A stretch of 64,000 nucleotides of DNA from Deltaproteobacteria bacterium (lineage in GTDB: Bacteria > Myxococcota_A > UBA9160 > JAJDAL01): the NCBI GenBank assembly GCA_029261875.1, contig JAJDAL010000024.1, positions 372,001 through 436,000 of the forward strand. Reading direction: 5' to 3'. The notes beneath the pieces were generated by a model that searched no databases, was not told where the DNA came from, and worked only from the letters and a program-made list of their open reading frames with translations. The translations under genes were made by a program, and so were the position numbers. Below, piece by piece: positions 56,421 to 64,000 of this stretch (position 1 is the stretch's first letter; the number at the start of each line of letters is the position of its first letter).

Positions 56421-57409
56421 TCCGCGCCCTGCTCGTCGCTGCTTTTCTGGTGGGATCGTGGGCCGTGCCCTCCCCGGCGCACGAGGTGCGACCAGCCTAC
56501 CTCCAGGTGCGAGAGCTTTCTCCAAATACCTACGATGTGCTCTGGAAGGTTCCCGCGCGCGGTGGGCGTCGTCTTTCTCTCTCTCTCGAGCTGCCTCGGA
56601 GTTGCATCAACTCCACCGAGCCTCATTTCCAGAGAACGGCGCGAAGCGTTTCGGAACGCTGGGTCGTGCATTGTACGGAGGGGTTGAGTGACTCGACGAT
56701 TCGCGTCGACGGTCTCTCCGCCAGTTTCATCGACGTACTGGTTCGCGTGGAACGACTGGATGACTCGACGCAGATCGCACGCCTGACACCGGACTCGCCA
56801 TCGTTTTCAGTCGCGCCCGTTCCAGGTCGTCGAGAGATCGCTCTTACCTATCTGAAGATCGGCGTAGAGCACATTCTTCTCGGGGCCGATCACCTTCTCT
56901 TCGTACTGGCCCTGCTCCTCCTGGTGCGCGGCGCGCGCCCGCTCGTGTTGAGCGTGACGGCCTTCACCATCGCGCACAGCCTCACCTTGGCCGCAACCGT
57001 GCTGAGCTCGGTGAATGTCCCACCCGCCCCGGTGGAAGCCTGTATTGCACTCAGCATCATGTTCCTCGCCGCCGAAATCATCCACGCTCGATCCGGTCAG
57101 CCCGGCCTCACCGCGCAATACCCATGGATCGCAGCTTTTGGCTTTGGCCTGCTCCACGGATTCGGGTTCGCGGGCGCGCTGCGCGATGTGGGCCTTCCGG
57201 AACACGCGATTCCCTTGGCGCTCCTACTCTTCAACGTGGGCGTCGAAATCGGTCAGCTGCTGTTCGTCGGGCTCGCGCTCAGCGCCGGCGCACTGATCGT
57301 GCGCTACTCCGTGCCCGGAGAGAGGCTTGCCCGCCGGGTCGCTCCGTACGCGATTGGGTGCGCTGGAGCCTTCTGGCTGATCGAACGAATCGCGAGCCTG
57401 GGAACCTGA
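56417..57409 (+). CDS. HupE/UreJ-family membrane protein, start codon unclear
   Basis: About 330 residues. N-terminal signal-like segment (RALLVAAFLVGSWAVPSPAH), an exported beta-rich part (EVRPAYLQVRELSPNTYDVL), then six hydrophobic segments from residue about 150 (GVEHILLGADHLLFVLALLL, FTIAHSLTLA, HGFGFAGALRDVGLP). These match the HupE/UreJ nickel/cobalt permease-like family. No ATG, GTG or TTG occurs between the previous stop codon and the signal peptide: GGAGG is followed by ATA (56417). The first canonical in-frame start, GTG 56450, would cut the signal peptide. A non-canonical start or reinitiation is possible. Confidence 0.75.
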   Translation: MVRALLVAAFLVGSWAVPSPAHEVRPAYLQVRELSPNTYDVLWKVPARGGRRLSLSLELPRSCINSTEPHFQRTARSVSERWVVHCTEGLSDSTIRVDGLSASFIDVLVRVERLDDSTQIARLTPDSPSFSVAPVPGRREIALTYLKIGVEHILLGADHLLFVLALLLLVRGARPLVLSVTAFTIAHSLTLAATVLSSVNVPPAPVEACIALSIMFLAAEIIHARSGQPGLTAQYPWIAAFGFGLLHGFGFAGALRDVGLPEHAIPLALLLFNVGVEIGQLLFVGLALSAGALIVRYSVPGERLARRVAPYAIGCAGAFWLIERIASLGT

Positions 57410-57447
57410 CTCCAGAGTGCACGACCTGATTCGATTCCCGCGTGCAC

Positions 57448-58611
57448 TCAGGCGGGCTCCCCGGGTGCGACGTTCTGGAAACGGTCGTGTACGAGACGGA
57501 CGCCCGGAACGACCTTCACGACCCAGGCGGCGAACACCAGTGCGACCATCCAACCCGGCAAGAAGAGACCGGCCGCCACCCACGCGGCGACGAACAGCGG
57601 TACGCGGAGCGCCGCATTGCGGATCCGCTTCGGGACCGTGTTCTCGCCCGCCCGCTGGTCGAAGGGCACCGGTCGCAGGAACCAACCGTTGGCGATCAGC
57701 AGCGTGACGAAGATCGGCCAGGGCACCGGCGGTGAGTCGAGCTCGGGGTTCGCGTCGGGCAGGGCGTCCGGCGCATCCGCGGGTTCGCGAAGCGCCGACT
57801 CGACGCGGCGCCACACGTAGCCGGGCGTCGGTCGGGCGACGGCACCACCGATGTTCTGGCGCGTCGGTCGACAGCGCCACCGGTAGAGCACGCGGCCTTC
57901 CCGACCGAGCGCCAGCACCCCGGGCTGGAAGTAGCCCTTGGGATGCGACACCCAACTCGTTCCCGTTCCCAGATTCCCGAAGTCACTGCCCCACTCGTTG
58001 GTGAAGAGCGAAAGCCAGCCGCGCTCCGCACAGGTGCCTGAGATCTCCTGGTGGGGATCGCCGACGTGTTCGAAGCCGGTCTGCCAATCTTCCTGGGCAT
58101 TGCGTGCCAGGGTCTGGGGCTCACTCGTGATCGCATACATCTCACCACCCGCCTCGCGAATCGCCCGGACGACCCCTTCCTTCGCGTAGCCGCGCAACTC
58201 GCGGCGACACGGAGGTCACCAGAAACCGCGATAGAACAGGAGCACCACGAAGGCGTGGCGCTTCATCGCCTCGTCGAGCCAACCCGCGCGGACTCCGACC
58301 GGCGGATCGAGCAGCGGAGCCGGTGAACCGACCGCGGGCGCCGGCTCGTCGAGGTGCTGCACGGCGAAGCCCTCGCCCGCCCGGGTCACCGCGAAGCGCT
58401 CGCGCAGACAAACGTCCTGGCCATCCTGGTGGCCGCAAAGGATCAGCTGAATTTCGCGGGGATCGGCCGCGGCGTCGAAGGCGTCCGCGGGTTGCGGATC
58501 CACGATCCCGGTGAGTTTGAAGTCACTGCCCTCGTGCGACGAAAACCAGGCTCGGGCAGCTTCGGCCACCTCGGCGAGGTAGCTGGGAATGGACTCTTCG
58601 ACACGGGGCAT
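57448..58611 (-). CDS. Probable selenoprotein: thioredoxin-fold (AhpC/TSA-like) protein with UxxC motif and membrane tail
   Basis: An in-frame TGA at 58216-58218 divides this gene; read as selenocysteine it gives a 387-residue protein, LLFYRGFW-U-PPCRRELRGYA, so U132-x-x-C135 replaces the usual CxxC of FYRG-x-WCP-x-C-type peroxiredoxin-like proteins. Both halves stay in the same frame and each continues the same fold: before it (QHLDEPAPAVGSPAPLL...AFVVLLFYRG) and after it (VVRAIREAGGEMYAITSEPQ, FQPGVLALGREGRVLYRWRC). Residues 1-90 form an added N-terminal domain; hydrophobic segments at about 297-312 and 338-368 anchor the C-terminus. GGGAGGG lies 6 bases before the ATG. A SECIS-like hairpin follows the TGA. 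Last gene of a minus-strand cluster. Confidence 0.82.
58183..58211 (-). promoter_or_regulatory. SECIS-like hairpin just after the UGA
   Basis: In the RNA, beginning 5 bases after UGA: lower stem CGUGU/ACGCG, a C/U mismatch, upper stem GCCGCG/CGCGGC (six perfect pairs) and the five-base loop AGUUG. The loop starts 17 bases after UGA and has a G in its second position. This fits the general rule for bacterial SECIS elements (short stem-loop, G early in the apical loop, roughly 16-37 bases from UGA). It overlaps coding sequence, as bacterial SECIS elements do. Confidence 0.65.
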
Positions 58612-58739
58612 GGCGGGCCCTCCCGATCGTGGCGCGTCCGTTCGAGAATGCCATAGGCCGTACTCCGAGGCGGTTCGAGCCGGAAAGGAAAATCGCCCGC
58701 CGAAGTTCAAGGTCGGAGCGCGGTTTCCGGGTCGACGCC

Positions 58740-59819
58740 CTAGCGAAGGCGGTTGAGCCAGCCCGACAGCGCTTCCACTGAGACGCCGCGTGCAACCCGC
58801 ATGGCGGCTCCGTAGAGGCGCGGGCGGTAGACGTAGTCGAAGGTGCCGAGGAGAGTCACGACCTTGCGGCTGAAGCCACGCTTGAACTGGTAGACGCCCC
58901 AGAGTGCGTCGTCGCGATGCACGGCGCTCTCGTGCTCCGACGCGCTCATTTCCGCCACCTCGTCCGGGATCCCCCAGAGATCCACGTAGCGCCAGTCCGA
59001 CCGCGTCGCGCGACGCAGGCACTCCCAATGCAGGAGGTGGCTGGCGTGCACCGATCGCCCTGAATCGACGGTGCCACCAAAGAGGTAGGAACAAAGGCCG
59101 CCGAAGTGAAATGCCATGAGGGCCGCGACGATCTCGCCCCGGTACCGCGCCAGGGTGAGTTCCACCGAATCGTTCGCCCGAAAGACGCGCCACGCTTCGT
59201 TGTAGAAACGCGGACCCTGGTTGCCGATTCCCTTCAGTCGGCGCGTGCCACTCACGATGCGGTGAAAATCCGGAAGGTGTTCTTCACCGCCAGCGAAGAC
59301 TTCCACCCCGGCTTCGCGGGCGCGGCGAATGTACTGTCGCGTCTTCTTTCGAAGACCGCGAAACAAGGCTTCTTCACCGAGACCGAGTTCGACCAGGATC
59401 GTGCTGCGCGGCTGGTTGCTCTGCGCGGTCCTGTGAAACCCGTGCCGTTCCAAGGATTCGGCGAGATTCGGGGAATCGAGCTGATTGGGCTCGACGCGCA
59501 GGAAAAGAGCGCCGTGCCCCCGTGCGGTTTCGTGGATCGCCGCGAACAGCGCTTGCGCGATCTCCGAGCACTCGAGATCCACCACCGGGCCTCGAGGGAC
59601 GTAGGCCATGCTCCAAGGAACGCCTGGCAGCTTGCGGAAGAGAACCTGTGCAGCGGCGACGATCCGTCCCCGATCGAGAACGGCGACGCGTTCCACGCGC
59701 CAACCCAAAGCGGTTTTGTAGGAACCCCAGGCGTACGATTGCATCAGGTTTCCGGACGTAGATTCCCGAACGAACGCGTCCCAGGTCTCCCGATCTTTCC
59801 CTGTCGCATTGCTTAGCAT
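58740..59819 (-). CDS. FemAB-like acyl/aminoacyl transferase (GNAT superfamily)
   Basis: A 359-residue protein of the FemAB/BioF2-like family. The first GNAT half includes WDAFVRESTSGNLMQSYAWG and GRIVAAAQVLFRKLPG; the second half carries LFRGLRKKTRQYIRRAREAG and VALMAFHFGGLCSYLFGGTV, the classic peptidoglycan-bridge transferase signature. In this family such proteins transfer amino acids or acyl groups to cell-wall or lipid precursors. It sits between a 2OG-Fe oxygenase (52 bases upstream) and the selenoprotein (128 bases downstream), all minus strand. Confidence 0.85.
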   Translation of the reverse strand: MLSNATGKDRETWDAFVRESTSGNLMQSYAWGSYKTALGWRVERVAVLDRGRIVAAAQVLFRKLPGVPWSMAYVPRGPVVDLECSEIAQALFAAIHETARGHGALFLRVEPNQLDSPNLAESLERHGFHRTAQSNQPRSTILVELGLGEEALFRGLRKKTRQYIRRAREAGVEVFAGGEEHLPDFHRIVSGTRRLKGIGNQGPRFYNEAWRVFRANDSVELTLARYRGEIVAALMAFHFGGLCSYLFGGTVDSGRSVHASHLLHWECLRRATRSDWRYVDLWGIPDEVAEMSASEHESAVHRDDALWGVYQFKRGFSRKVVTLLGTFDYVYRPRLYGAAMRVARGVSVEALSGWLNRLR

Positions 59820-59871
59820 GTCGCGCAGCGTCGCACGGCACTCGAGAGTTCGAAACGAGTTCGCACGCCGT

Positions 59872-60798
59872 TCAATTTCCTCGCGACAGACGCGCGCGCA
59901 GGTCGCGCACTCGGTAACGCGCGTGGGCGAAGGTAACGCGCGAGCGCAGTGTCGCGATCGGCGAAAAGGAGGTGCCGAGCAACCGCTCGTCCGAAAACGG
60001 AACCCAGGTGGATTGGGCACCGTAGCGGGGCGCACCGAAACAGAAACGCAATCCCAGCTGGTAGCGGGTTTCGTCGGTTCGGTTCGGTTCCGTGGCGTGA
60101 AGGTGATGTCCGCTGAACACCACGACATCGCCGGGATCGCATTCGAATCGAAGCGGACGACCCAGCGATTCCACATCCGTCAGGAAACCGTCCGGTTCCG
60201 GCTCCAGCGGACGCCCGAACGCATCCGGGTACAGCACCATCGTGTTCCCCAGACGCACGCGCGAAATCGCCATCCAGAGCCCGAGTGTGTCTCGAGGGAG
60301 CGAGAGCCACGTGTCCCGGTGGGGCCGCAACGGTGCGTGGTAGTTCGGTCGGGTGTGACTCCCCGGCCTGTGGGCGAGGTGGCGTACGTCCTCGCGCTCG
60401 GCGTCGATCGGAACCATCCAGCGCACCCAAGCGCGATCGGCAACGTAGAGTGGCGTTCGAGCCCCGAACAAATCGCGCGCGAAGCTGCGACAGATGGGCA
60501 GCCGCAGGTCGAAGAAGCGACGCACGAGTCGACTCTGCAGCGCTGTGATCTCGCGGCCCGACAGGACGCGATGGGCCGACTCGAAGCCCTCCCGATCCAG
60601 GCGTGCGGCGCTGTCGGAAGACGCCACTTCGGAAACGCATTCGAACGTAAGTGCGCGAAACCGATCCAGCCAGCCGAGCGCCGGGAGCGCACCCCGCAGG
60701 CGAAGGATCTCGCCCCGCAGTACGCGTTCCACGCACTCTTCGACGGGGACCCGCTCGGGGGAAGCGAGATCGGGATGGAGTCGCTCTGCTATCACCAT
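59872..60798 (-). CDS. Phytanoyl-CoA dioxygenase-like Fe(II)/2OG oxygenase
   Basis: A 308-residue oxygenase. The double-stranded beta-helix iron site is visible as H160-x-D162 (PLRPHRDTWLSLP) and a distal histidine in FSGHHLHATEPN, with R245 (ETRYQLGLRF) to hold 2-oxoglutarate. It hydroxylates an unknown substrate using oxygen. N-terminal 100 residues are helical. It lies between the GNAT and FemAB-like genes, with 52-base gaps on both sides, implying one operon that modifies a peptide, amino acid or lipid. Confidence 0.8.
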   Translation of the reverse strand: MVIAERLHPDLASPERVPVEECVERVLRGEILRLRGALPALGWLDRFRALTFECVSEVASSDSAARLDREGFESAHRVLSGREITALQSRLVRRFFDLRLPICRSFARDLFGARTPLYVADRAWVRWMVPIDAEREDVRHLAHRPGSHTRPNYHAPLRPHRDTWLSLPRDTLGLWMAISRVRLGNTMVLYPDAFGRPLEPEPDGFLTDVESLGRPLRFECDPGDVVVFSGHHLHATEPNRTDETRYQLGLRFCFGAPRYGAQSTWVPFSDERLLGTSFSPIATLRSRVTFAHARYRVRDLRARLSRGN

Positions 60799-60850
60799 GT
60801 CGATCGAAATTCTACCGCGTTCCTGCAGCGTCCCGGGCGAGACGACCTCC

Positions 60851-61525
60851 TCAGCGCCCCGGGGCGCTCTCGTCGGGAGGTACGGATCCGAGGCGCAAGC
60901 GTGAACGCCGCCAGATCAGAAACCGACGGTGGCGCATCTCCCCAATCACCCGGAAGCCTACTTTCGCCAGCGCCTTTTGCGCGGGTCGATTCGAGCGGAG
61001 ACAGGTGCCCAGGGCTGTGGTGGAACCGCGCTCCTGCGCCAGCGCGAAGCGCCGCAGGTGGATCCAGCGTGCGATGTCCTGACCGCGCCGCGTCGGAACG
61101 ACGTACAGATCGTGAATGTAGAAATCTCCCGAACGCAGGCTCAGCCCCATGGGGTGGAGATCCGCGTCCAGCTCCGTGCTTCCCCAACCCCAGCCGACGA
61201 TCTCGCCCTTCTTCCGCGCCAGGAGCGCGCTGCTTCCCGCACTGAACAGGCGCTCGTAACGAGCGGCGTCTTTGGGCGCCAACCGCCCCATCGCCTCGAC
61301 CTGTGAACGGCTTCGCACCTCCGTGAACGCGAGATCTTCGGGTGCGTCCGCGAGCGGAATCGCGCCCGAGAGCGTCCGGCTCACGATCACGAGATCGTGA
61401 CGGGGACCCACGAAGGCGCCGTACAACCGCCGCGCCACCGCGCCGACTCCCGAGCGAAAACCGTCCCGTCGGAAGCGGGCCAGGTCGGCCCGAAAATCAC
61501 GTCGCCAGCGATCGAATGCGTCCAA
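60851..61525 (-). CDS. GNAT-family N-acetyltransferase
   Basis: A 224-residue protein. Residues 65-205 form a GNAT domain: FYIHDLYVVPTRRGQDIARW is the acetyl-CoA-binding loop (V-x-P-x-RRGQ-x-IA), and ALAKVGFRVIGEMRHRRFL the end of the fold. An N-terminal helical extension precedes it. Start is TTG at 61525 (GGGAAAG upstream); no ATG is near. It is the first gene of the minus-strand cluster with the 2OG oxygenase, FemAB-like protein and selenoprotein. Confidence 0.82.
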   Translation of the reverse strand: MDAFDRWRRDFRADLARFRRDGFRSGVGAVARRLYGAFVGPRHDLVIVSRTLSGAIPLADAPEDLAFTEVRSRSQVEAMGRLAPKDAARYERLFSAGSSALLARKKGEIVGWGWGSTELDADLHPMGLSLRSGDFYIHDLYVVPTRRGQDIARWIHLRRFALAQERGSTTALGTCLRSNRPAQKALAKVGFRVIGEMRHRRFLIWRRSRLRLGSVPPDESAPGR

Positions 61526-61968
61526 GCTTTCCCAACCCTAGTCCGAGCCCGAATCCCTCGAGTCGGCCCCTCTTCGAGCTCGGGCCCGCTTCCGCTGCCC
61601 CAGCCCCGCCGCGCAGACTAAAGCGATACAACCCGAGCGGGCGACCAAGCAGCGCTCGAAGTCGCGTTCGCCTTGGTGTCGATGTCCGTCTCCCAACTCG
61701 TTGCGGGCGACCCGGATGGCTGATCGATCGCTCGAACAAGCTTATCAGCCTGCCGCTAGCCCGCGAAAGCGCGAGCGACATCACTCATTCCTCAAGGATT
61801 TCTTATGTTTTTTCGCACGTGGGCGACAGCCGGGGGCCCCGGAGGCGTTCTCATCCATTCGTGATGCATCGCGTCCTCGAAGTCGAACGGCTCGGCCCCC
61901 GCCGTTCGTGCGATAATCCCGGCATGAAATGGGCGGTGACGGGTCGATCGGAAGCAGGAGGGAATCAG
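61526..61968. other. Divergent promoter region, no gene seen
   Basis: About 440 bases between the GNAT cluster and the beta-helix gene. It is locally AT-richer around 61770-61830 (CCTCAAGGATTTCTTATGTTTTT), plausible promoter territory. No frame looks coding; the long open frame upstream of the beta-helix start has no signal of use. Confidence 0.4.
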
Positions 61969-62847
61969 ATGAAATGGATTGGTTTCGGAGCGACCGCTGC
62001 GCTCGTATGGCTCGCTGGATCCGCCGTCGCCGATGAGGGTTTGACGGAGATCAACCAGGCGAGGGCCTTGGCTGGGGGAATCACGACATCGGACAACCCC
62101 GGGTTCCCCATCACCCTGGTCCCGGGAAACTATCGCCTCACTAGCGATCTCCAGCCGGGCGGAGTCCTGCTGTTCCTCGGCAACACCTCGAACGATGTAA
62201 AGATCGATCTGAACGGCTTCACCATCGACGGCGGCGGAACACCGTCAAACGGAATTCAACTCGGATCGGGCAGCAACTGGGAGATCCGCAACGGAACCAT
62301 TCGGGGGTTCGGAAGCGCCATCCAGCAATCGGCTGCCTCCTCCGGCCACCGCTTCGTGCGGATCCAGGCCCTGGACAACAGCAGCGGCGGGATCGTCGTC
62401 AGAAACGGAGACAGCCATCTCGTCGAGGACTGCATCGCGCGTGGGAACGGTGGTGCAGGGATCGCACTCGCTCCTTCCAGCACCGTCGCCGGCACGTTGG
62501 CTTTCGGGAACGCTGGAATCGGGATCATCGTCGGGGACGATTCCACCGTGACCGGGTGCACGGCGAACAAGAACGGCGAGGATGGAATCGACGCCGGACA
62601 ACGGACCCGCATCGTGGGGAACGTGGCCAACGGCAACGGAGAGGGCGTCGGAGACAACGGAATCGAGGCCGACCAGGATTCACTCGTCATGGGGAACACG
62701 GTCAACGGCAACACCGGCAAGGGTCTCTCGCTCACCGGTTCCGTCGGCTATGCGCAAAACTCCATCAACGGGAACACCGCTGGAACGGTCGGAGCGGGTA
62801 CCGAGCTTGGGCTCAACGTCTGCGACGGAAACACGACCTGCCCATAG
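61969..62847 (+). CDS. Secreted right-handed parallel beta-helix protein
   Basis: A 292-residue exported protein: signal peptide ATAALVWLAGSAVA, then 10 or so coils of the pectate-lyase-like repeat (IDLNGFTIDGGG, WEIRNGTIRGFGS, GIVVRNGDSHLVEDCIARGN, TVTGCTANKNGEDGIDAGQR, NTVNGNTGKG). Such proteins often bind or cleave polysaccharides, or are adhesins; catalytic residues cannot be placed. It ends with a cysteine pair (CDGNTTC). GGAGGG lies 6 bases before ATG 61969. It stands alone, about 250 bases before the BVMO. Confidence 0.82.
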   Translation: MKWIGFGATAALVWLAGSAVADEGLTEINQARALAGGITTSDNPGFPITLVPGNYRLTSDLQPGGVLLFLGNTSNDVKIDLNGFTIDGGGTPSNGIQLGSGSNWEIRNGTIRGFGSAIQQSAASSGHRFVRIQALDNSSGGIVVRNGDSHLVEDCIARGNGGAGIALAPSSTVAGTLAFGNAGIGIIVGDDSTVTGCTANKNGEDGIDAGQRTRIVGNVANGNGEGVGDNGIEADQDSLVMGNTVNGNTGKGLSLTGSVGYAQNSINGNTAGTVGAGTELGLNVCDGNTTCP

Positions 62848-63098
62848 TGGGATCCGCTTCTGCGACACCGTCCTCTGCACTGCGCGGTGGACAGCGTGAA
62901 GCCCGGAGGCATACTCCGAAGCCAGTCGGGCTCCCTCAGCGGCTCTTTGCGCTTGGACCGCGCCAGGACCGTGATCGCCGAGGGTGGCCCCGTGACTCTC
63001 GGAGCCCCCGGATGGCGCGATCGCGCGGATCCGACTGGACTTTTTGAGTTGCGAGCCCCGGGCTCGCGGATCAAACGCAACGAGGAGCGTTTTTGGCT

Positions 63099-64000
63099 AT
63101 GACCACCCCGATCGACAAAGAGGCGCTGCGCGCCAAGTACCTCGCAGAACGCGACAAGCGGATCCGCCCCGATGGCAACGATCAGTACGTGCGGCTGGCG
63201 GGCACTTCCCTGGCCCACTATCTGGACGATCCCTACATGCCAGTGGTCGAGCGGGAACCCGTCACCGACCACGTGACCGTGGCGCTCATCGGCGGAGGGT
63301 TCGCGGGGATGATCACCGGTGCGCGGCTGAAGGAAGCCGGCATCGACAGCGTACGCGTCGTCGACAAGGCCGGCGACTTCGGCGGCACCTGGTACTGGAA
63401 CCGCTACCCCGGCGCCCAGTGCGACACGGCCTCGTTCGTCTACATGCCGCTGCTCGAAGAGACCGATCACGTCCCCACGGAGAAGTACGCGCACGCGCCC
63501 GAGATCCTCGAGCACAGCCGGCGCATCGGTAAGCAGTTCGGGCTCTACGACGACGCGCTGTTCCACACGCAAGTCACGAACCTCGAGTGGGATGCGCAGC
63601 GTTCGGCGTGGATCGTGCGCACCAACCGAGGCGACGCGTTCACCGCGCAATACGTGGCGATGGGCACGGGCCCCCTGCACGTGCCCAAGCTGCCGGGCCT
63701 GGAAGGGATCGACGATTTCGAGGGTCACTCCTTCCACACCAGCCGCTGGGACTACGCCTACACCGGCGGCGAAGAGGGCGGCGCTCCCATGACGAAGCTC
63801 GCGGACAAGCGCGTCGGCATCATCGGTACCGGCGCCACGGCGGTGCAGTGCGTACCGCAACTCGCCAAGGCCTGCCGCGAGCTCTACGTCTTCCAACGCA
63901 CCCCCTCCTCGGTCGACGTGCGCGACAACCGCCCCACGGACATGGAGTGGTTCGAGGGCGAAGTGCGGGAACCCGGCTGGCAGCAGAAGTGGCTCGAGAA
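63099..64000 (+). CDS. Baeyer-Villiger-type flavin monooxygenase, 3' end outside window
   Basis: The first 300 residues of a class B flavoprotein monooxygenase. The Rossmann motif VTVALIGGGFAGMITGARLK at about residue 60 binds FAD. GGTWYWNRYPGAQCDT near residue 96, and the BVMO fingerprint F-E-G-H-S-F-H-T-S-R-W-D-Y at about 208-220, follow. GIIGTGATAVQCV near residue 245 is the NADPH-binding motif. It inserts oxygen into ketones, for instance in steroid or terpenoid breakdown. GAGGAG lies about 10 bases before the ATG. The N-terminal 55 residues are longer than in the shortest members. Confidence 0.9.
   Translation, partial: MTTPIDKEALRAKYLAERDKRIRPDGNDQYVRLAGTSLAHYLDDPYMPVVEREPVTDHVTVALIGGGFAGMITGARLKEAGIDSVRVVDKAGDFGGTWYWNRYPGAQCDTASFVYMPLLEETDHVPTEKYAHAPEILEHSRRIGKQFGLYDDALFHTQVTNLEWDAQRSAWIVRTNRGDAFTAQYVAMGTGPLHVPKLPGLEGIDDFEGHSFHTSRWDYAYTGGEEGGAPMTKLADKRVGIIGTGATAVQCVPQLAKACRELYVFQRTPSSVDVRDNRPTDMEWFEGEVREPGWQQKWLE

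Noticed and set aside
57448..58197. Separate 249-residue gene starting at TTG 58197
   Set aside because: It begins inside a thioredoxin-fold strand and lies in the same frame as the upstream half, so it is the part downstream of the selenocysteine codon.

Overview
This 64-kb window is a GC-rich bacterial chromosome segment. Its gene content points to an uncultured member of the Myxococcota or a related former Deltaproteobacteria lineage. The evidence is a giant secreted protein with Myxococcus-type cysteine-rich repeats, several secreted proteins with the CYK/CYQ repeats common in that group, three PEP-CTERM surface proteins, many small lipoproteins, and a mix of steroid or terpenoid-type oxidoreductases, a CoA transferase and a Baeyer-Villiger monooxygenase. 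No rRNA, tRNA, CRISPR array or recognisable insertion sequence was seen. The taxonomic assignment is inference.

Layout. 0-13 kb: the end of an encapsulin gene with a proline-rich small protein, Fe superoxide dismutase, a DUF1328 membrane peptide, fumarase C, a CBS protein, a Fis-type HTH protein, and a run of envelope or stress genes (lipoprotein, OmpA-like, four-BON protein, metallothionein, LapA and coiled-coil proteins). 12.5-19.5 kb: CaiB-type CoA transferase, KstD-like flavoprotein, a styrene-oxide-isomerase-like membrane protein and two PEP-CTERM proteins. 19.5-27.2 kb: a block holding a 1988-residue repeat protein and a third PEP-CTERM gene, apparently lodged inside a dead Na+/H+ antiporter gene whose two ends flank it. 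27.3-32.2 kb: a nucleotidyltransferase toxin-like pair, a DUF4398/OmpA lipoprotein operon and a CNNM/CorC transporter. 32.4-40 kb: a CheB-CheR-PAS hybrid, a histidine kinase and a response regulator, followed by a string of very small proteins including CsbD. 41-47 kb: a czcCBA heavy-metal efflux operon. 47-57.4 kb: an HI0933-type flavoprotein, MscS and CorA channels, and a DUF3604/PpiC/HupE-UreJ set. 57.4-61.5 kb: a minus-strand cluster of GNAT, 2OG-Fe oxygenase and FemAB-like genes ending in a thioredoxin-fold gene that two separate reading-frame calls would split. 62-64 kb: a secreted beta-helix protein and the start of a Baeyer-Villiger monooxygenase.

The most notable observation is at 58216-58218. 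An in-frame TGA sits exactly where a CxxC redox motif needs its first cysteine, and a hairpin with SECIS-like geometry follows at once. The two frames therefore very probably encode one selenoprotein (UxxC) of 387 residues, 57448-58611. A second theme is gene decay: orphan C-terminal tails of an AI-2E transporter, a luciferase-like monooxygenase, a nucleotidyltransferase and the antiporter lie between intact genes.
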